Assembly (NCBI GenBank): GCA_035534295.1
Contig: DATLSE010000020.1
Span: forward strand, 1 to 64,000
Source: DATKQJ01 sp035534295
GTDB lineage: Bacteria; Chloroflexota; Dormibacteria; Dormibacterales; Dormibacteraceae
Length of the DNA stretch: 64,000 nucleotides
Direction: 5' to 3'
Under the pieces are notes generated by a model. The model searched no databases. It saw only the letters and a program-made list of their open reading frames with translations, and was not told the DNA's origin. A program made the translations under genes and the position numbers. This document shows, in pieces, positions 49,523-58,993 of this stretch (position 1 is its first letter; the number at the start of each line of letters is the position of its first letter).

Positions 49523-50655
49523 GAGGGGTGCTCGGCATCCAAGGTGAGTTGGGTCTGGTGGGTCTGTCCCGCCCGCAGATAGCTCACGGTGACGAGCTGA
49601 TCAGGTTTGTAGTCGCGCCGCAGGACCAGGGCCAGGGGATGCGCGTCGTCCAGCTGCTGAGCGTCGAGTTGGACCACCTCGTCGCCGGGCAGGAGCCCGG
49701 CGCGCGCCGCCGGCCCGGCCGCGACCACCGAGGTGATGCGGGCGCCGGTGACGCCCCCGTTGAGGGTGACCTGGTGCGAGCTCAGGTTCACGAACTGGGC
49801 GCCGATGCCGGGTACTGCCAGCTGGCCCGCACTCACGATCTGCGCCACCTCGGCCGAGACGTCGTCGGCGGCGACCGCAAAGCTCACCGAGGCCGGGGTG
49901 ACCGCTGCCCACGCGGTGATTCCGACCACCTGCCCGGCAACGTTGAGGACGGGTCCGCCGGAGTTTAGGGGTAGGGATCGAGCGTCGCTCGAGAAGGTGT
50001 CCCCCACCTCTAACCCAGGGCCGGCTCCGATCGGGTTGGGAATGCTCACGAATTGGTGGAGCGAGCTTACGATCCCGTGGCTAACTGTCAGCTGGGAGGC
50101 GGCACCGCCCAGACTGATCAAGGTCTGGCCCAACTTCAGCGAGTCGGAGCTGCCGAAGCTCAGGCTGGCCAGATTGGATGCCTGGTCCACCTTCAGCACC
50201 GCCACCCCGCTCTGGCAGTCGTAGTCGATCAGGCGCGCCTGGCGGGCCCCGCCGGTGGCCAGGAGCACGGTCAGGGAGGAGGCGTTGGCGATGTTCTGGA
50301 CCGCGGTCACCACGTACCCGTCCGCGCTGATTAAAAAGCCTGAACCGGCCGGGCCCTGGGCTCCCTGGGGCAGGATCTCGACCATGGCGTCGGCGGATTC
50401 CGCCGCCACCGAGGCCGCGGCGCTGTCCTCGGTTATGGTCACCCGGGTACCCGGACTCACCACCTGCTGAACCGAGCGGCTGAGCAGCCGGAGCCCGAGC
50501 ACGGTGCCGCCGGCGGCAACGGCGCCGGCCACCACCGCGGTCACCAGGACGATGGCCAGCAGTCGCGTGATCTGGGGCCGGATCGGGCCATCAGGGGAGG
50601 GCGGGCCCCCCTGGGACCCGCTCGGCTCGATCACCGGACTGATTGTAGTGGGCAC
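49516..50655 (-). CDS. HtrA/DegP-like membrane pseudoprotease with PDZ domain
   Basis: 379 aa: a cytoplasmic N-terminus, one TM helix (residues 33-55), a trypsin-like domain (about 95-250) and a C-terminal PDZ domain. Against HtrA the catalytic His is Gln120 (VTAVQN in place of VTNNHV) and the Asp is Gly150 (SGVAVLKV in place of TDLAVLKI). Ser232 remains in NSGGPVLN. Two of three triad residues are lost, so it should be proteolytically inactive and could serve as a chaperone or sensor outside the membrane. GTG start. Confidence 0.85.
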   Translation of the reverse strand: MPTTISPVIEPSGSQGGPPSPDGPIRPQITRLLAIVLVTAVVAGAVAAGGTVLGLRLLSRSVQQVVSPGTRVTITEDSAAASVAAESADAMVEILPQGAQGPAGSGFLISADGYVVTAVQNIANASSLTVLLATGGARQARLIDYDCQSGVAVLKVDQASNLASLSFGSSDSLKLGQTLISLGGAASQLTVSHGIVSSLHQFVSIPNPIGAGPGLEVGDTFSSDARSLPLNSGGPVLNVAGQVVGITAWAAVTPASVSFAVAADDVSAEVAQIVSAGQLAVPGIGAQFVNLSSHQVTLNGGVTGARITSVVAAGPAARAGLLPGDEVVQLDAQQLDDAHPLALVLRRDYKPDQLVTVSYLRAGQTHQTQLTLDAEHPSC

Positions 50656-50671
50656 CCCCAGCCGCCCGTGG

Positions 50672-51169
50672 TCAGGGTTGGGCCAGGCCCTGAGTCGGGT
50701 ACCAGGTCATGACCAGCTGCTCGGTGGGCTTGAATCCAGCCCCCCGATAGAGCCGGGTGGCGGGCTTGTTTTCAATCCGGGTCCACACGTAACCGAGGGT
50801 GACTCCACGCTCCACGAAGAGCTGGATCGCCGCCTCCAGCAACGCCTCGCCCACGCCGTGGCCGCGCTCGGGCGGGCTGACGAAAACCTCGGCCACCTCG
50901 CCTTCAAGACCGGTGCCGGGGTCGAAGAGCACGACCCAGCAGAAGCCCGCCAGCGCACCCGAGTCGGCGCGAACCGCAAAGATGTGATTCTCACCTTCAA
51001 AGCGCGGCCGAATGGACCCCAACTCCGATCCCAGCTGCTCTCGCGTCAGCTGCGGGTGGTCGGGAAAATGACCCTGCTCCAGCCATCCGAGCTCGACCAG
51101 GAAGGGGCGAATCAGGTCCAGGTCCGGGTCCGTCAGCCTCTCTACGCGGTGGTCCGCCACCGGGGGCAT
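50672..51169 (-). CDS. GNAT family N-acetyltransferase
   Basis: 165 aa. The acetyl-CoA loop is SPPERGHGVGEALLEAAI, preceded by VAEVFVSP and followed by GYVWTRIENKPATRLYRGAGF, the classic GNAT motifs A and B. Substrate not predictable. ATG start. Divergent from tRNA-Thr. Confidence 0.85.
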   Translation of the reverse strand: MPPVADHRVERLTDPDLDLIRPFLVELGWLEQGHFPDHPQLTREQLGSELGSIRPRFEGENHIFAVRADSGALAGFCWVVLFDPGTGLEGEVAEVFVSPPERGHGVGEALLEAAIQLFVERGVTLGYVWTRIENKPATRLYRGAGFKPTEQLVMTWYPTQGLAQP

Positions 51170-51183
51170 GATAGCCCAGCCCG

Positions 51184-51189
51184 TAGAAT
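51184..51189 (+). promoter_or_regulatory. Possible -10 box of tRNA-Thr
   Basis: TAGAAT lies 14 bases before the mature 5' end of tRNA-Thr, the right distance for a -10. No clear -35 hexamer is visible inside the start of the divergent GNAT gene. Confidence 0.35.
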
Positions 51190-51203
51190 CACAGAACGAC
51201 TCC

Positions 51204-51279
51204 GCCGACGTAGCTCAGCTGGCAGAGCAGCCGCCTCGTAAGTGGCAGGTCGCGAGTTCGAATCTCGCCGTCGGCTCCA
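51204..51279 (+). tRNA. tRNA-Thr (anticodon CGT)
   Basis: 76-nt cloverleaf including an encoded CCA. Acceptor stem GCCGACG/CGTCGGC, D-arm GCTCAGCTGGCAGAGC, anticodon stem GCCGC/GTGGC with loop CTCGTAA (anticodon CGT, codon ACG), T-arm GCGAGTTCGAATCTCGC, discriminator T. Its CCA contrasts with tRNA-Val at 1144, which lacks it. Confidence 0.95.
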
Positions 51280-51302
51280 TCGCGGCCGCTGGGCGGCCTT
51301 CT

Positions 51303-51331
51303 CTGAGGACGGGAACAATTCCCGTCCTCAG
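51303..51331. terminator. Bidirectional hairpin between tRNA-Thr and dnaK
   Basis: CTGAGGACGGGAA and TTCCCGTCCTCAG form a perfect 13-bp stem around CAA. It lies 24 bases after the tRNA and 8 bases after the dnaK stop on the opposite strand, an obvious place for convergent termination, although no T-run follows on either side. Confidence 0.65.
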
Positions 51332-51338
51332 ACCCGGG

Positions 51339-53213
<1,875 letters not shown>

Positions 53214-53229
53214 GGGTTCCTCCCCTTAT

Positions 53230-53259
53230 GGTCGATCTGATGCTGGTCGATCTGATGCT
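53230..53259. repeat. 15-bp perfect tandem repeat upstream of dnaK
   Basis: GGTCGATCTGATGCT occurs twice without a gap, starting 16 bases before the dnaK ATG on the opposite strand. It lies in the 5' leader or promoter region of dnaK and might be a regulator site or a slipped duplication. Confidence 0.85.
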
Positions 53260-53325
53260 CACGCAACTTAACTTTCCCGGCCGGGGCGGCGACGAAACCC
53301 ACCGGTTGGATAGAGTTCCCAGGAG

Positions 53326-53868
53326 TTGGAAGAGCTGCGCCTGGCCGAGATCAACGCGGTGGCCGACCTCGGGCCCTCCTTCGTGGAGGTACGAGGCCAG
53401 ATAGTGATTCGTCACGCCCGCCGCCTGAGTGATTACCTGAACCATCCTGACCCGATGCTCGAGCTCGACGGCGGGGCCATCCGCCAGGAAAGCGATGACT
53501 TCTGGGAGGAGGTGCAGGGCCTGAGTCTGAACCGGAACCGGGTCCTGATCGTGAGTCCAACCGCCGACGCGGATCCCGGACCCGACCCCAAGCTGGTGGT
53601 CAGCTCGCGCCAGGTCCGGATCAAGATCCTGTGCCGCGGCGTCTCCGTGGTCGGATTTGTCACGGTGCCCATGCAGGCGACCATCTCCAGCTTCATTCAC
53701 GAGACCCGGGCCCGATTCCTCAACGTCAGTCAGGCGCGGCTCTTCCCGACCCACTCGAGCTTCCGGACCCAGCTCGGGCCGGCGCTCGATTTCTGCATGG
53801 TCAATCGCGAATACATCGTGGCCTGCGTCGAGACCCGCCCCGGCATCGGGGCCGCGGGTGAACAGTGA
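53326..53868 (+). CDS. Uncharacterised protein with two similar halves
   Basis: 180 aa soluble protein, no family recognised. Residues about 19-55 (VEVRGQIVIRHARRLSDYL) and about 104-143 (VSVVGFVTVPMQATISSFI) share a spacing of hydrophobic and Gly positions, which suggests two copies of a small beta-rich domain. No catalytic motif or TM is seen. The start is uncertain: TTG at 53326 has AGGAG directly before it with no spacing, and a GTG 11 codons later is an alternative. It overlaps the DUF3090 gene by four bases, so it is the first gene of that operon and likely works with it. Confidence 0.65.
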   Translation: MEELRLAEINAVADLGPSFVEVRGQIVIRHARRLSDYLNHPDPMLELDGGAIRQESDDFWEEVQGLSLNRNRVLIVSPTADADPGPDPKLVVSSRQVRIKILCRGVSVVGFVTVPMQATISSFIHETRARFLNVSQARLFPTHSSFRTQLGPALDFCMVNREYIVACVETRPGIGAAGEQ

Positions 53869-54380
53869 GTCCCAGCTTTGACCTCAATCCGGTCGAGCGC
53901 ATCGGTGTGGGCGCCGTCGGCGAACCCGGTCGGCGCCAGTTCTTCCTGCGCGTAAGCGGCGCCGGGGAGGAGGTCGTCCTGGCCTGCGAGAAGTTCCACG
54001 TCCAGGGTCTGCTGACCCGGATCGAAGAGCTGCTCGAGTCCCATGGGTTCGGCTCGGAGACTGAGTCGCGGGTTCGAGGCGTGCCCGCAGAGCCGGGTCC
54101 CACGCTCTGGCGGATCGGCGAGCTGGGGCTCGGCTACCACGAGGGCAAGGCGATGTTCATCATCGTGGCCCGAGAATTGATCCAGAGCGGCGAAGATGAG
54201 GCCGCCCCGGACCCGGCGATCGCCCGATTTTGGGCCACCGCCGAACAGCTGCGCGGCTTCGCCGGGCAGGCGCAGGGGGTGCTGGAAGGTGGCCGCGCCA
54301 CCTGCCCACGGTGCGGACTCGCCCTTGATCCCAGCGGGCACCCGTGCCCGGCTGCCAATGGCCTCCGGCCCATCTTTTGA
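53865..54380 (+). CDS. DUF3090 family protein
   Basis: 171 aa. The family start FDLNPVERIGVGAVGEPGRRQFFL and RIEELLESHG are clear; the C-terminus has a zinc-finger-like CPRCGLALDPSGHPC. The role is unknown. In actinobacteria this family is encoded with an SCO1664-like protein, exactly as here. GTG start overlapping the upstream stop (GTGA); the downstream gene starts 23 bases before its end. Confidence 0.88.
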   Translation: MSPSFDLNPVERIGVGAVGEPGRRQFFLRVSGAGEEVVLACEKFHVQGLLTRIEELLESHGFGSETESRVRGVPAEPGPTLWRIGELGLGYHEGKAMFIIVARELIQSGEDEAAPDPAIARFWATAEQLRGFAGQAQGVLEGGRATCPRCGLALDPSGHPCPAANGLRPIF

Positions 54381-55092
54381 CCCCAGCGCCACCGAGTCGG
54401 CGCTTCGGGATCTGCCCGAGCTCGAACTGCTGGGGCTGATGCGCCGATCTTCCAACTACACCTTCCTCGCCCGCCTGAAATCGGGGGCAGACTCCGCCGA
54501 GAGCCTGCTCGCGATCTACAAGCCCGCCGATGGCGAACGCCCGCTCTGGGACTTTCCCTCCCGAACCCTGTACCAGCGCGAGGTGGCCGCCTACCTACTG
54601 TCCCGGCGCCTGGGCTGGCCCCGGATTCCACCCACCGTGGTCCGCGGCAGCGCCCCCCATGGCGTCGGATCTCTGCAACTCTTCATCGCCGACGCCAGGA
54701 CCGCACTGGGACCGGGCGAGGAGCAGGAGAGGCTGCAGCTGGCCGTTTTCGATTACCTCGTCAACAACGCCGACCGTAAGGCCGGCCACTGCCTCGTCGA
54801 CACCCAGGGAGCGCTCTGGGGGATCGATCACGGCCTCACATTTCACGCCCAGACCAAGCTGCGAACCGTGATCTGGGAGTTCGCCGGCAGGCGGCTCCCG
54901 GCCTGGATGCGTCCCGACCTGGAGCACCTCGCCGGCGAGCTCCAGGGCGGTCCCGCGCAGGGGGAACTGGAGGAGGTGATCAGCGCCGAGGAGATGGAGG
55001 CACTTCGACTCCGCCTGGACGCCAGCCTGGGTCCACGGTTCCGCCTTCCCTCACCAGAATCGGAATGGTCGGTGCCGTGGCCGCCTATCTGA
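54358..55092 (+). CDS. SCO1664 family protein (PI3/4-kinase-like fold)
   Basis: 244 aa, matching the SCO1664 family: LLAIYKPADGERPLWDFP (the Lys acts like the nucleotide-binding Lys), LYQREVAAYLLSRRLGW, and LAVFDYLVNNADRKAGHCLVD followed by GIDHGLTFH, which read like a kinase catalytic loop (N-N-x-D) and metal motif (I-D-H). Kinase activity is not established. ATG at 54358 avoids a long overlap with DUF3090. The conserved partnership with DUF3090 suggests a shared pathway. Confidence 0.85.
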   Translation: MASGPSFDPSATESALRDLPELELLGLMRRSSNYTFLARLKSGADSAESLLAIYKPADGERPLWDFPSRTLYQREVAAYLLSRRLGWPRIPPTVVRGSAPHGVGSLQLFIADARTALGPGEEQERLQLAVFDYLVNNADRKAGHCLVDTQGALWGIDHGLTFHAQTKLRTVIWEFAGRRLPAWMRPDLEHLAGELQGGPAQGELEEVISAEEMEALRLRLDASLGPRFRLPSPESEWSVPWPPI

Positions 55093-55904
55093 TCCCACTC
55101 GCCGTCCTCCTGCTGCTCACTCCACCTGCGGTACCCGGGCCCGTTGTTCTGCCCAGCGCGTCCAGCGCCACCGCCTCCCCCTCTCCGACCCCGTCTCCCA
55201 CGCCCCCCCCCTCGCCCACCCCCTCAGCCGGCGCATCACCCTCTCCCGCCCCCGCACCCAGCGCGTCGCCGACGCCAGTCATCGACGCTGGGACGCTCAA
55301 CCTCGCGCCTGCCGCCGGGACCCCAGGCGAGGTCATCGCGGCCCAGGGCAGCGGCTTCCCAGCCGGGCTGCAGGGCAACCTGAGTCTTGGCTCAACACCG
55401 CTGGGATCAGCCCAGGCCGACCCGGCGGGGAGCTGGCAGATCAACTTCACCATCCCCGGGTCCGCCCCCATCGGAGTCGATTTGGTCTGCTTCGATCAGC
55501 GCTGCGGCAGCCTCACCGTGTCCGCCATACCGACGCCCTCAGCGACGCCTGCGGCTTCGCCGAGCCCCGCTCCAAGCCCCACGGCCAGTCCCAGCGCGCG
55601 CCCGCTCAGCCCCCCGGCCGGATCCTCTGGGGGCTCTCCACTCGCCGCCCTCCTCCACCCTGCCATCATCCCCTGGGGCCTCCTCCCATTCCTCTTCCTC
55701 GCTCTGCTCACCATGGGCCTCCGCTGGTGGCGCCGCCGCCCACCCCTGATCGACGCCGTCGTGACCCACCAGCATGGTGTCACCGGCTCCCCGGCTCCGC
55801 CCGCGCCCTCTGCTGGGCCCGCCTCCCCGGCGTCCGGATTTCGGCCCGGCCCCAGAGCCACTCCCAGCGGCGAGGACCCCTCCGGCGATCTCGATGCCGA
55901 CTGA
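55065..55904 (+). CDS. Secreted, membrane-anchored protein with Ser/Pro/Ala-rich spacers
   Basis: 279 aa, no family recognised. Signal peptide or anchor (residues 3-25), a Pro/Ser/Ala/Thr spacer (about 30-70), a small globular domain with a Gly-Ser beta pattern (about 72-155, GTPGEVIAAQGSGFPAG, IPT/Ig-like) holding two Cys (CFDQRC), a second low-complexity spacer (about 158-190), a C-terminal TM (about 203-222) and a basic then Pro-rich cytoplasmic tail. It overlaps SCO1664 by 28 bases and the next gene by 11, so it belongs to the same operon. Spacers like these are often O-glycosylated in Gram-positives. Confidence 0.65.
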   Translation: MVGAVAAYLIPLAVLLLLTPPAVPGPVVLPSASSATASPSPTPSPTPPPSPTPSAGASPSPAPAPSASPTPVIDAGTLNLAPAAGTPGEVIAAQGSGFPAGLQGNLSLGSTPLGSAQADPAGSWQINFTIPGSAPIGVDLVCFDQRCGSLTVSAIPTPSATPAASPSPAPSPTASPSARPLSPPAGSSGGSPLAALLHPAIIPWGLLPFLFLALLTMGLRWWRRRPPLIDAVVTHQHGVTGSPAPPAPSAGPASPASGFRPGPRATPSGEDPSGDLDAD

Positions 55905-56730
55905 CGTCTGCTCCCGGTTGGGCCAGCTGCGCCGTCTCCTGGCCCCGTACTGGCTCCACCTCTACCTTCTGACCTACACCCCTCTCCTGCTCATCGCCGA
56001 CGGCCGCCTGCCCTATCTGTGGCCTCAGTACGGCCTGGGGCTCTTGACCCTGCTCGTACTGGTCCTGTGCACTTCCTATCTGGAGCCGTCACAGCGCCGG
56101 CAGGTCTGGCTCTGCGTGATCGTGGCCACCGGCTTTGAGGTCTTCGGCTCACTCATCTGGGGGGTATACCGCTACCGCTTTCACAATCTGCCCCTCTACG
56201 TCCCCTTCGGCCATGGCCTGGTTTATCTGTTCGGCATCACCGCCGTCGGCACCCCGCTCATGCGCTCGCGGGGACGCCAGGTCGCCTACGTGCTGCTCGC
56301 CCTGTGCATGGCGTGGACGGTCTCCGGGCTCACCTGGCTGCCCCAGCTGACCGGACGCCTGGACGTTCAGGGCGCCCTCTGCCTGCCCGTCTTCGCCCTG
56401 GTGGTCATGCGCTCGCGCCGATACGCGCTCTTTGCCGCCATCTTCGTTGCCACCACCGACCTGGAGATCGCGGGCACCCTGGCTGGAGCCTGGCGCTGGG
56501 CCGCGGTGGCACCGTGGGATCATGTGCCGTCGGGCAACCCGCCTTCTGCCATCGCCGGGGGCTACGCCCTCATCGACGGGAGCGTGGGACTGCTCGCCGC
56601 CCTGCTCGGTCGGCGTTGGGGCCGCGCCGACACCCCGCCCGGCTCCGGCCCGCGAGCCAGGGGCCCCCGCCTCAGCGCTCCGAACCCGCTCAGGCGGCCA
56701 GCGCCAACCCCTGCCGAATCAGACTCTTGA
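55894..56730 (+). CDS. Multi-pass membrane protein, unknown function
   Basis: 278 aa with about eight TM helices. Distinct loop motifs include GVYRYRFHNLPLYVPFGHGLVY and TTDLEIAGTLAGAWRW, with polar residues inside helices (His, Glu, Tyr) that could form a binding site. No confident family. The ATG overlaps the previous stop (ATGCCGACTGA). It is the last gene of the DUF3090 operon and converges with the RNase H-like gene, overlapping by 41 bases. Confidence 0.7.
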   Translation: MPTDVCSRLGQLRRLLAPYWLHLYLLTYTPLLLIADGRLPYLWPQYGLGLLTLLVLVLCTSYLEPSQRRQVWLCVIVATGFEVFGSLIWGVYRYRFHNLPLYVPFGHGLVYLFGITAVGTPLMRSRGRQVAYVLLALCMAWTVSGLTWLPQLTGRLDVQGALCLPVFALVVMRSRRYALFAAIFVATTDLEIAGTLAGAWRWAAVAPWDHVPSGNPPSAIAGGYALIDGSVGLLAALLGRRWGRADTPPGSGPRARGPRLSAPNPLRRPAPTPAESDS

Positions 56731-57103
56731 GTCCGTCCCGAGCCAGCTCATGGGCCGGGTTGGACTTGCGCGAGATGTACCTCACCACCCGGTGACCCCG
56801 CCGCGTGCGCTCTCGCACCTCGCGGATGGCCGCCCCAAACGTCTCACTCGAGGGACATCGACTGCGCACCACCGGAGCGCAGTCGGTGCGCACCACCACC
56901 CGGTGGCCGGGCCAGCGGGAGGCGGCCAGGTCGAGGGCGCCGGCGCAGACGTGAGCCTCGAGCTGGGCTGAGCCCCCCAGGTGGGTGAGGCCGAATGACT
57001 CGGCGTAGATCAAGCGTCCGCCGCCGAAGACGAGGGCACCACAACCCGCCCGACCGTTCCTGTCCAACGCGACGTCGACGTAGATCACCAGACAATCTCG
57101 CAA
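56690..57103 (-). CDS. RNase H-like domain protein
   Basis: 137 aa with an RNase HI-type fold. First Asp in VIYVDVALDRNGRAG, Glu in AQLEAHVCAGALDLA, second Asp in VVVRTDCAPVV and a terminal Asp in AHELARDGL, matching the D-E-D-D order. It may cleave RNA in RNA-DNA hybrids or be a short RNase H-like protein of unknown role. TTG start selected because GGAGG lies six bases upstream. It lies downstream of fabI. Confidence 0.75.
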   Translation of the reverse strand: MRDCLVIYVDVALDRNGRAGCGALVFGGGRLIYAESFGLTHLGGSAQLEAHVCAGALDLAASRWPGHRVVVRTDCAPVVRSRCPSSETFGAAIREVRERTRRGHRVVRYISRKSNPAHELARDGLKSLIRQGLALAA

Positions 57104-57206
57104 TCCGTCCCTCCGTTTCAGGAATTTCAGCGAGACTAACACCACCTGGTGCGTTTGAATAGTGTCTACCCCAAGATATGGGGCTCAACAGTCTTGTCGC
57201 CGGGAG

Positions 57207-57995
57207 CTACCCGGGCGCGCCGGGCTCGGTGCCGATGGCGTGGAAGCCGCCATCGACGTGCACCACCTCGCCCGTGGTCTTGGTCATGTAGTCGCTGAGC
57301 AGAGCGCACACTGCGCGCCCCACCGGGGTCGGATCGGTGGTGTCCCAGCCCAGTGGCGCCCGGCGACCCCAGCCCTGCTCCACGGTGGCAAAGCCCGGCA
57401 CTCCCTTGGCCGCGATGGTGCGTATGGGCCCGGCTGACACCGCGTTGACGCGAATCGCGTGCTGGCCCAGGTCTCGCGCGAGGTAGCGCACGATGGCGAC
57501 CAGCGCGTTCTTGGTCACACCCATCCAGTCATACGAGGGCCAGGCCATGGTCGAGTTGTCGAAGTCCAGGGTGACGATCGATCCGCCCTGCTCGCGCATC
57601 AGGGGCAGGAAGCCCACCGCCAGCTCCTTGAGCGAGAAGGCGCTGACCCGGTAGGCGACCGCGGCCGACTCCCACGGGGTGTTGAGAAAGTTACCGCCGA
57701 GGGCGTCCTCGGGCGCGAATGCGATCGAGTGCACCAGGCCGTCGAGGCGACCCCAACGGCGCTGCAGTTCGGCCCGCACGGCCTCGATGTCCTCGGGTCG
57801 CGTGGCGTCGAGCTCGAGCACGTCGGGGCGGGTGGGCAGGCGCTTGGCCATCATCTCGGTGATGGTTTTGACCCGGCCGAAGCTGGTCAGAACGATTTCG
57901 GCCCCGGCCCTCTGCGCCTCCTCGGCGATGGAGTAGGCGATGCTCTTGCGGTCGAGCACCCCCGTGACCAGGATCTTCTTACCTTCCAGCAGCAT
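57207..57995 (-). CDS. fabI: Enoyl-ACP reductase (FabI/InhA type)
   Basis: Last step of fatty-acid elongation, using NADH. 262 aa SDR. The N-terminal cofactor region is KKILVTGVLDRKSIAYSIAEEAQ and the catalytic pair is in SYDWMGVTKNAL (Tyr and Lys seven residues apart). The stretch LDFDNSTMAWPSYDWM and the block SAGPIRTIAAKGVPG are closer to mycobacterial InhA than to E. coli FabI. ATG start. Confidence 0.92.
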   Translation of the reverse strand: MLLEGKKILVTGVLDRKSIAYSIAEEAQRAGAEIVLTSFGRVKTITEMMAKRLPTRPDVLELDATRPEDIEAVRAELQRRWGRLDGLVHSIAFAPEDALGGNFLNTPWESAAVAYRVSAFSLKELAVGFLPLMREQGGSIVTLDFDNSTMAWPSYDWMGVTKNALVAIVRYLARDLGQHAIRVNAVSAGPIRTIAAKGVPGFATVEQGWGRRAPLGWDTTDPTPVGRAVCALLSDYMTKTTGEVVHVDGGFHAIGTEPGAPG

Positions 57996-58079
57996 CGCGT
58001 ACCCCCCGCTCTAGACTCACCACAGGCCCTTAGATCAACGCCGCCAAGAGTACAGGGCGAACCCACCCCAGGCCCACGC

Positions 58080-58979
58080 TCAGAGAAGGAACGAACCCAA
58101 CGCGAGCAGGGTGAACAGCAGACCGAGGTAGGCCATGGAAAACACCCAGAGCTGGCGGGTGCGCTGTCCCCCCAGGTTCACGAGGCAGAACCCGATCAGG
58201 ATGGCCCCCAGCACCACCGCACCGACCAGGTAGAACGCGCCCTCGTGATGGGTCAGGTAAGGCACCAGGCTGGCCGCGACGGCCAGAATCGCGTAGACCA
58301 CACTCTGGCGCCGCGCGGTCCGATCCCCCTGCACCACCGGCATCATCGGCACCCGGGCGTCGGCATAGTCACGCTTTAAGATCTGGGCCAGGGCCCAAAA
58401 GTGAGGCGGGGTCCAGAAGAACACAACCAGAAACAGGGCCAGGGCGGTGAGGTCCAAATGCCCCGCGGCCGCCGCCCAACCGACCAGCGGCGGCATCGCC
58501 CCCGACGCCCCCCCGATGACGATGTTCTGGGGAGTTAAGCGCTTGAGCCACATGGTGTAGACGAGCACGTAGATCGCGGTCCCGACCAGGGCGAGGACGG
58601 CTGCCAGGACGTTGGCGAGGAGGGCCAGCACGGCGAAGGCGAGCAGATTCAGGGTGAGCCCCATGACCAGGGCATGCCAGGGCGGGATGCGCCCGCTCGG
58701 AAGCGGGCGCCGGCTGGTGCGCGACATCACCCGGTCGATGTCGCGATCGAACCAGGCGTTGATCGATTCGGCGCCGCCCGCGGCCAGGGTTCCTCCCAGC
58801 GCCACCCCGACCACCGCGGATAGCGTGGGCCAGCCCCGGGCAGCCGGGAACATGGCTCCGACAGCGGTCAGCACCAGGAGCGCCACCACCCTCAGCTTCA
58901 GCATGCTGAGGTAGTCGCGGAGTGCGCTGACCGCCCCCCGCCGCTCCGCAGGCGGGTTCGAAACCAGGGCGTGGCTCAC
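58080..58979 (-). CDS. ctaB: Protohaem IX farnesyltransferase (haem O synthase)
   Basis: UbiA-family enzyme adding farnesyl to haem B for cytochrome oxidase. 299 aa, nine TM helices. Polyprenyl-diphosphate sites: NAWFDRDIDRVMSRT and the second acidic loop RDYADARVPMMPV. The start is GTG. Upstream is an SCO1-TlpA fusion on the same strand, so both likely serve oxidase assembly. Confidence 0.92.
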   Translation of the reverse strand: MSHALVSNPPAERRGAVSALRDYLSMLKLRVVALLVLTAVGAMFPAARGWPTLSAVVGVALGGTLAAGGAESINAWFDRDIDRVMSRTSRRPLPSGRIPPWHALVMGLTLNLLAFAVLALLANVLAAVLALVGTAIYVLVYTMWLKRLTPQNIVIGGASGAMPPLVGWAAAAGHLDLTALALFLVVFFWTPPHFWALAQILKRDYADARVPMMPVVQGDRTARRQSVVYAILAVAASLVPYLTHHEGAFYLVGAVVLGAILIGFCLVNLGGQRTRQLWVFSMAYLGLLFTLLALGSFLL

Positions 58980-58993
58980 GTCGAGAAGTCTAC

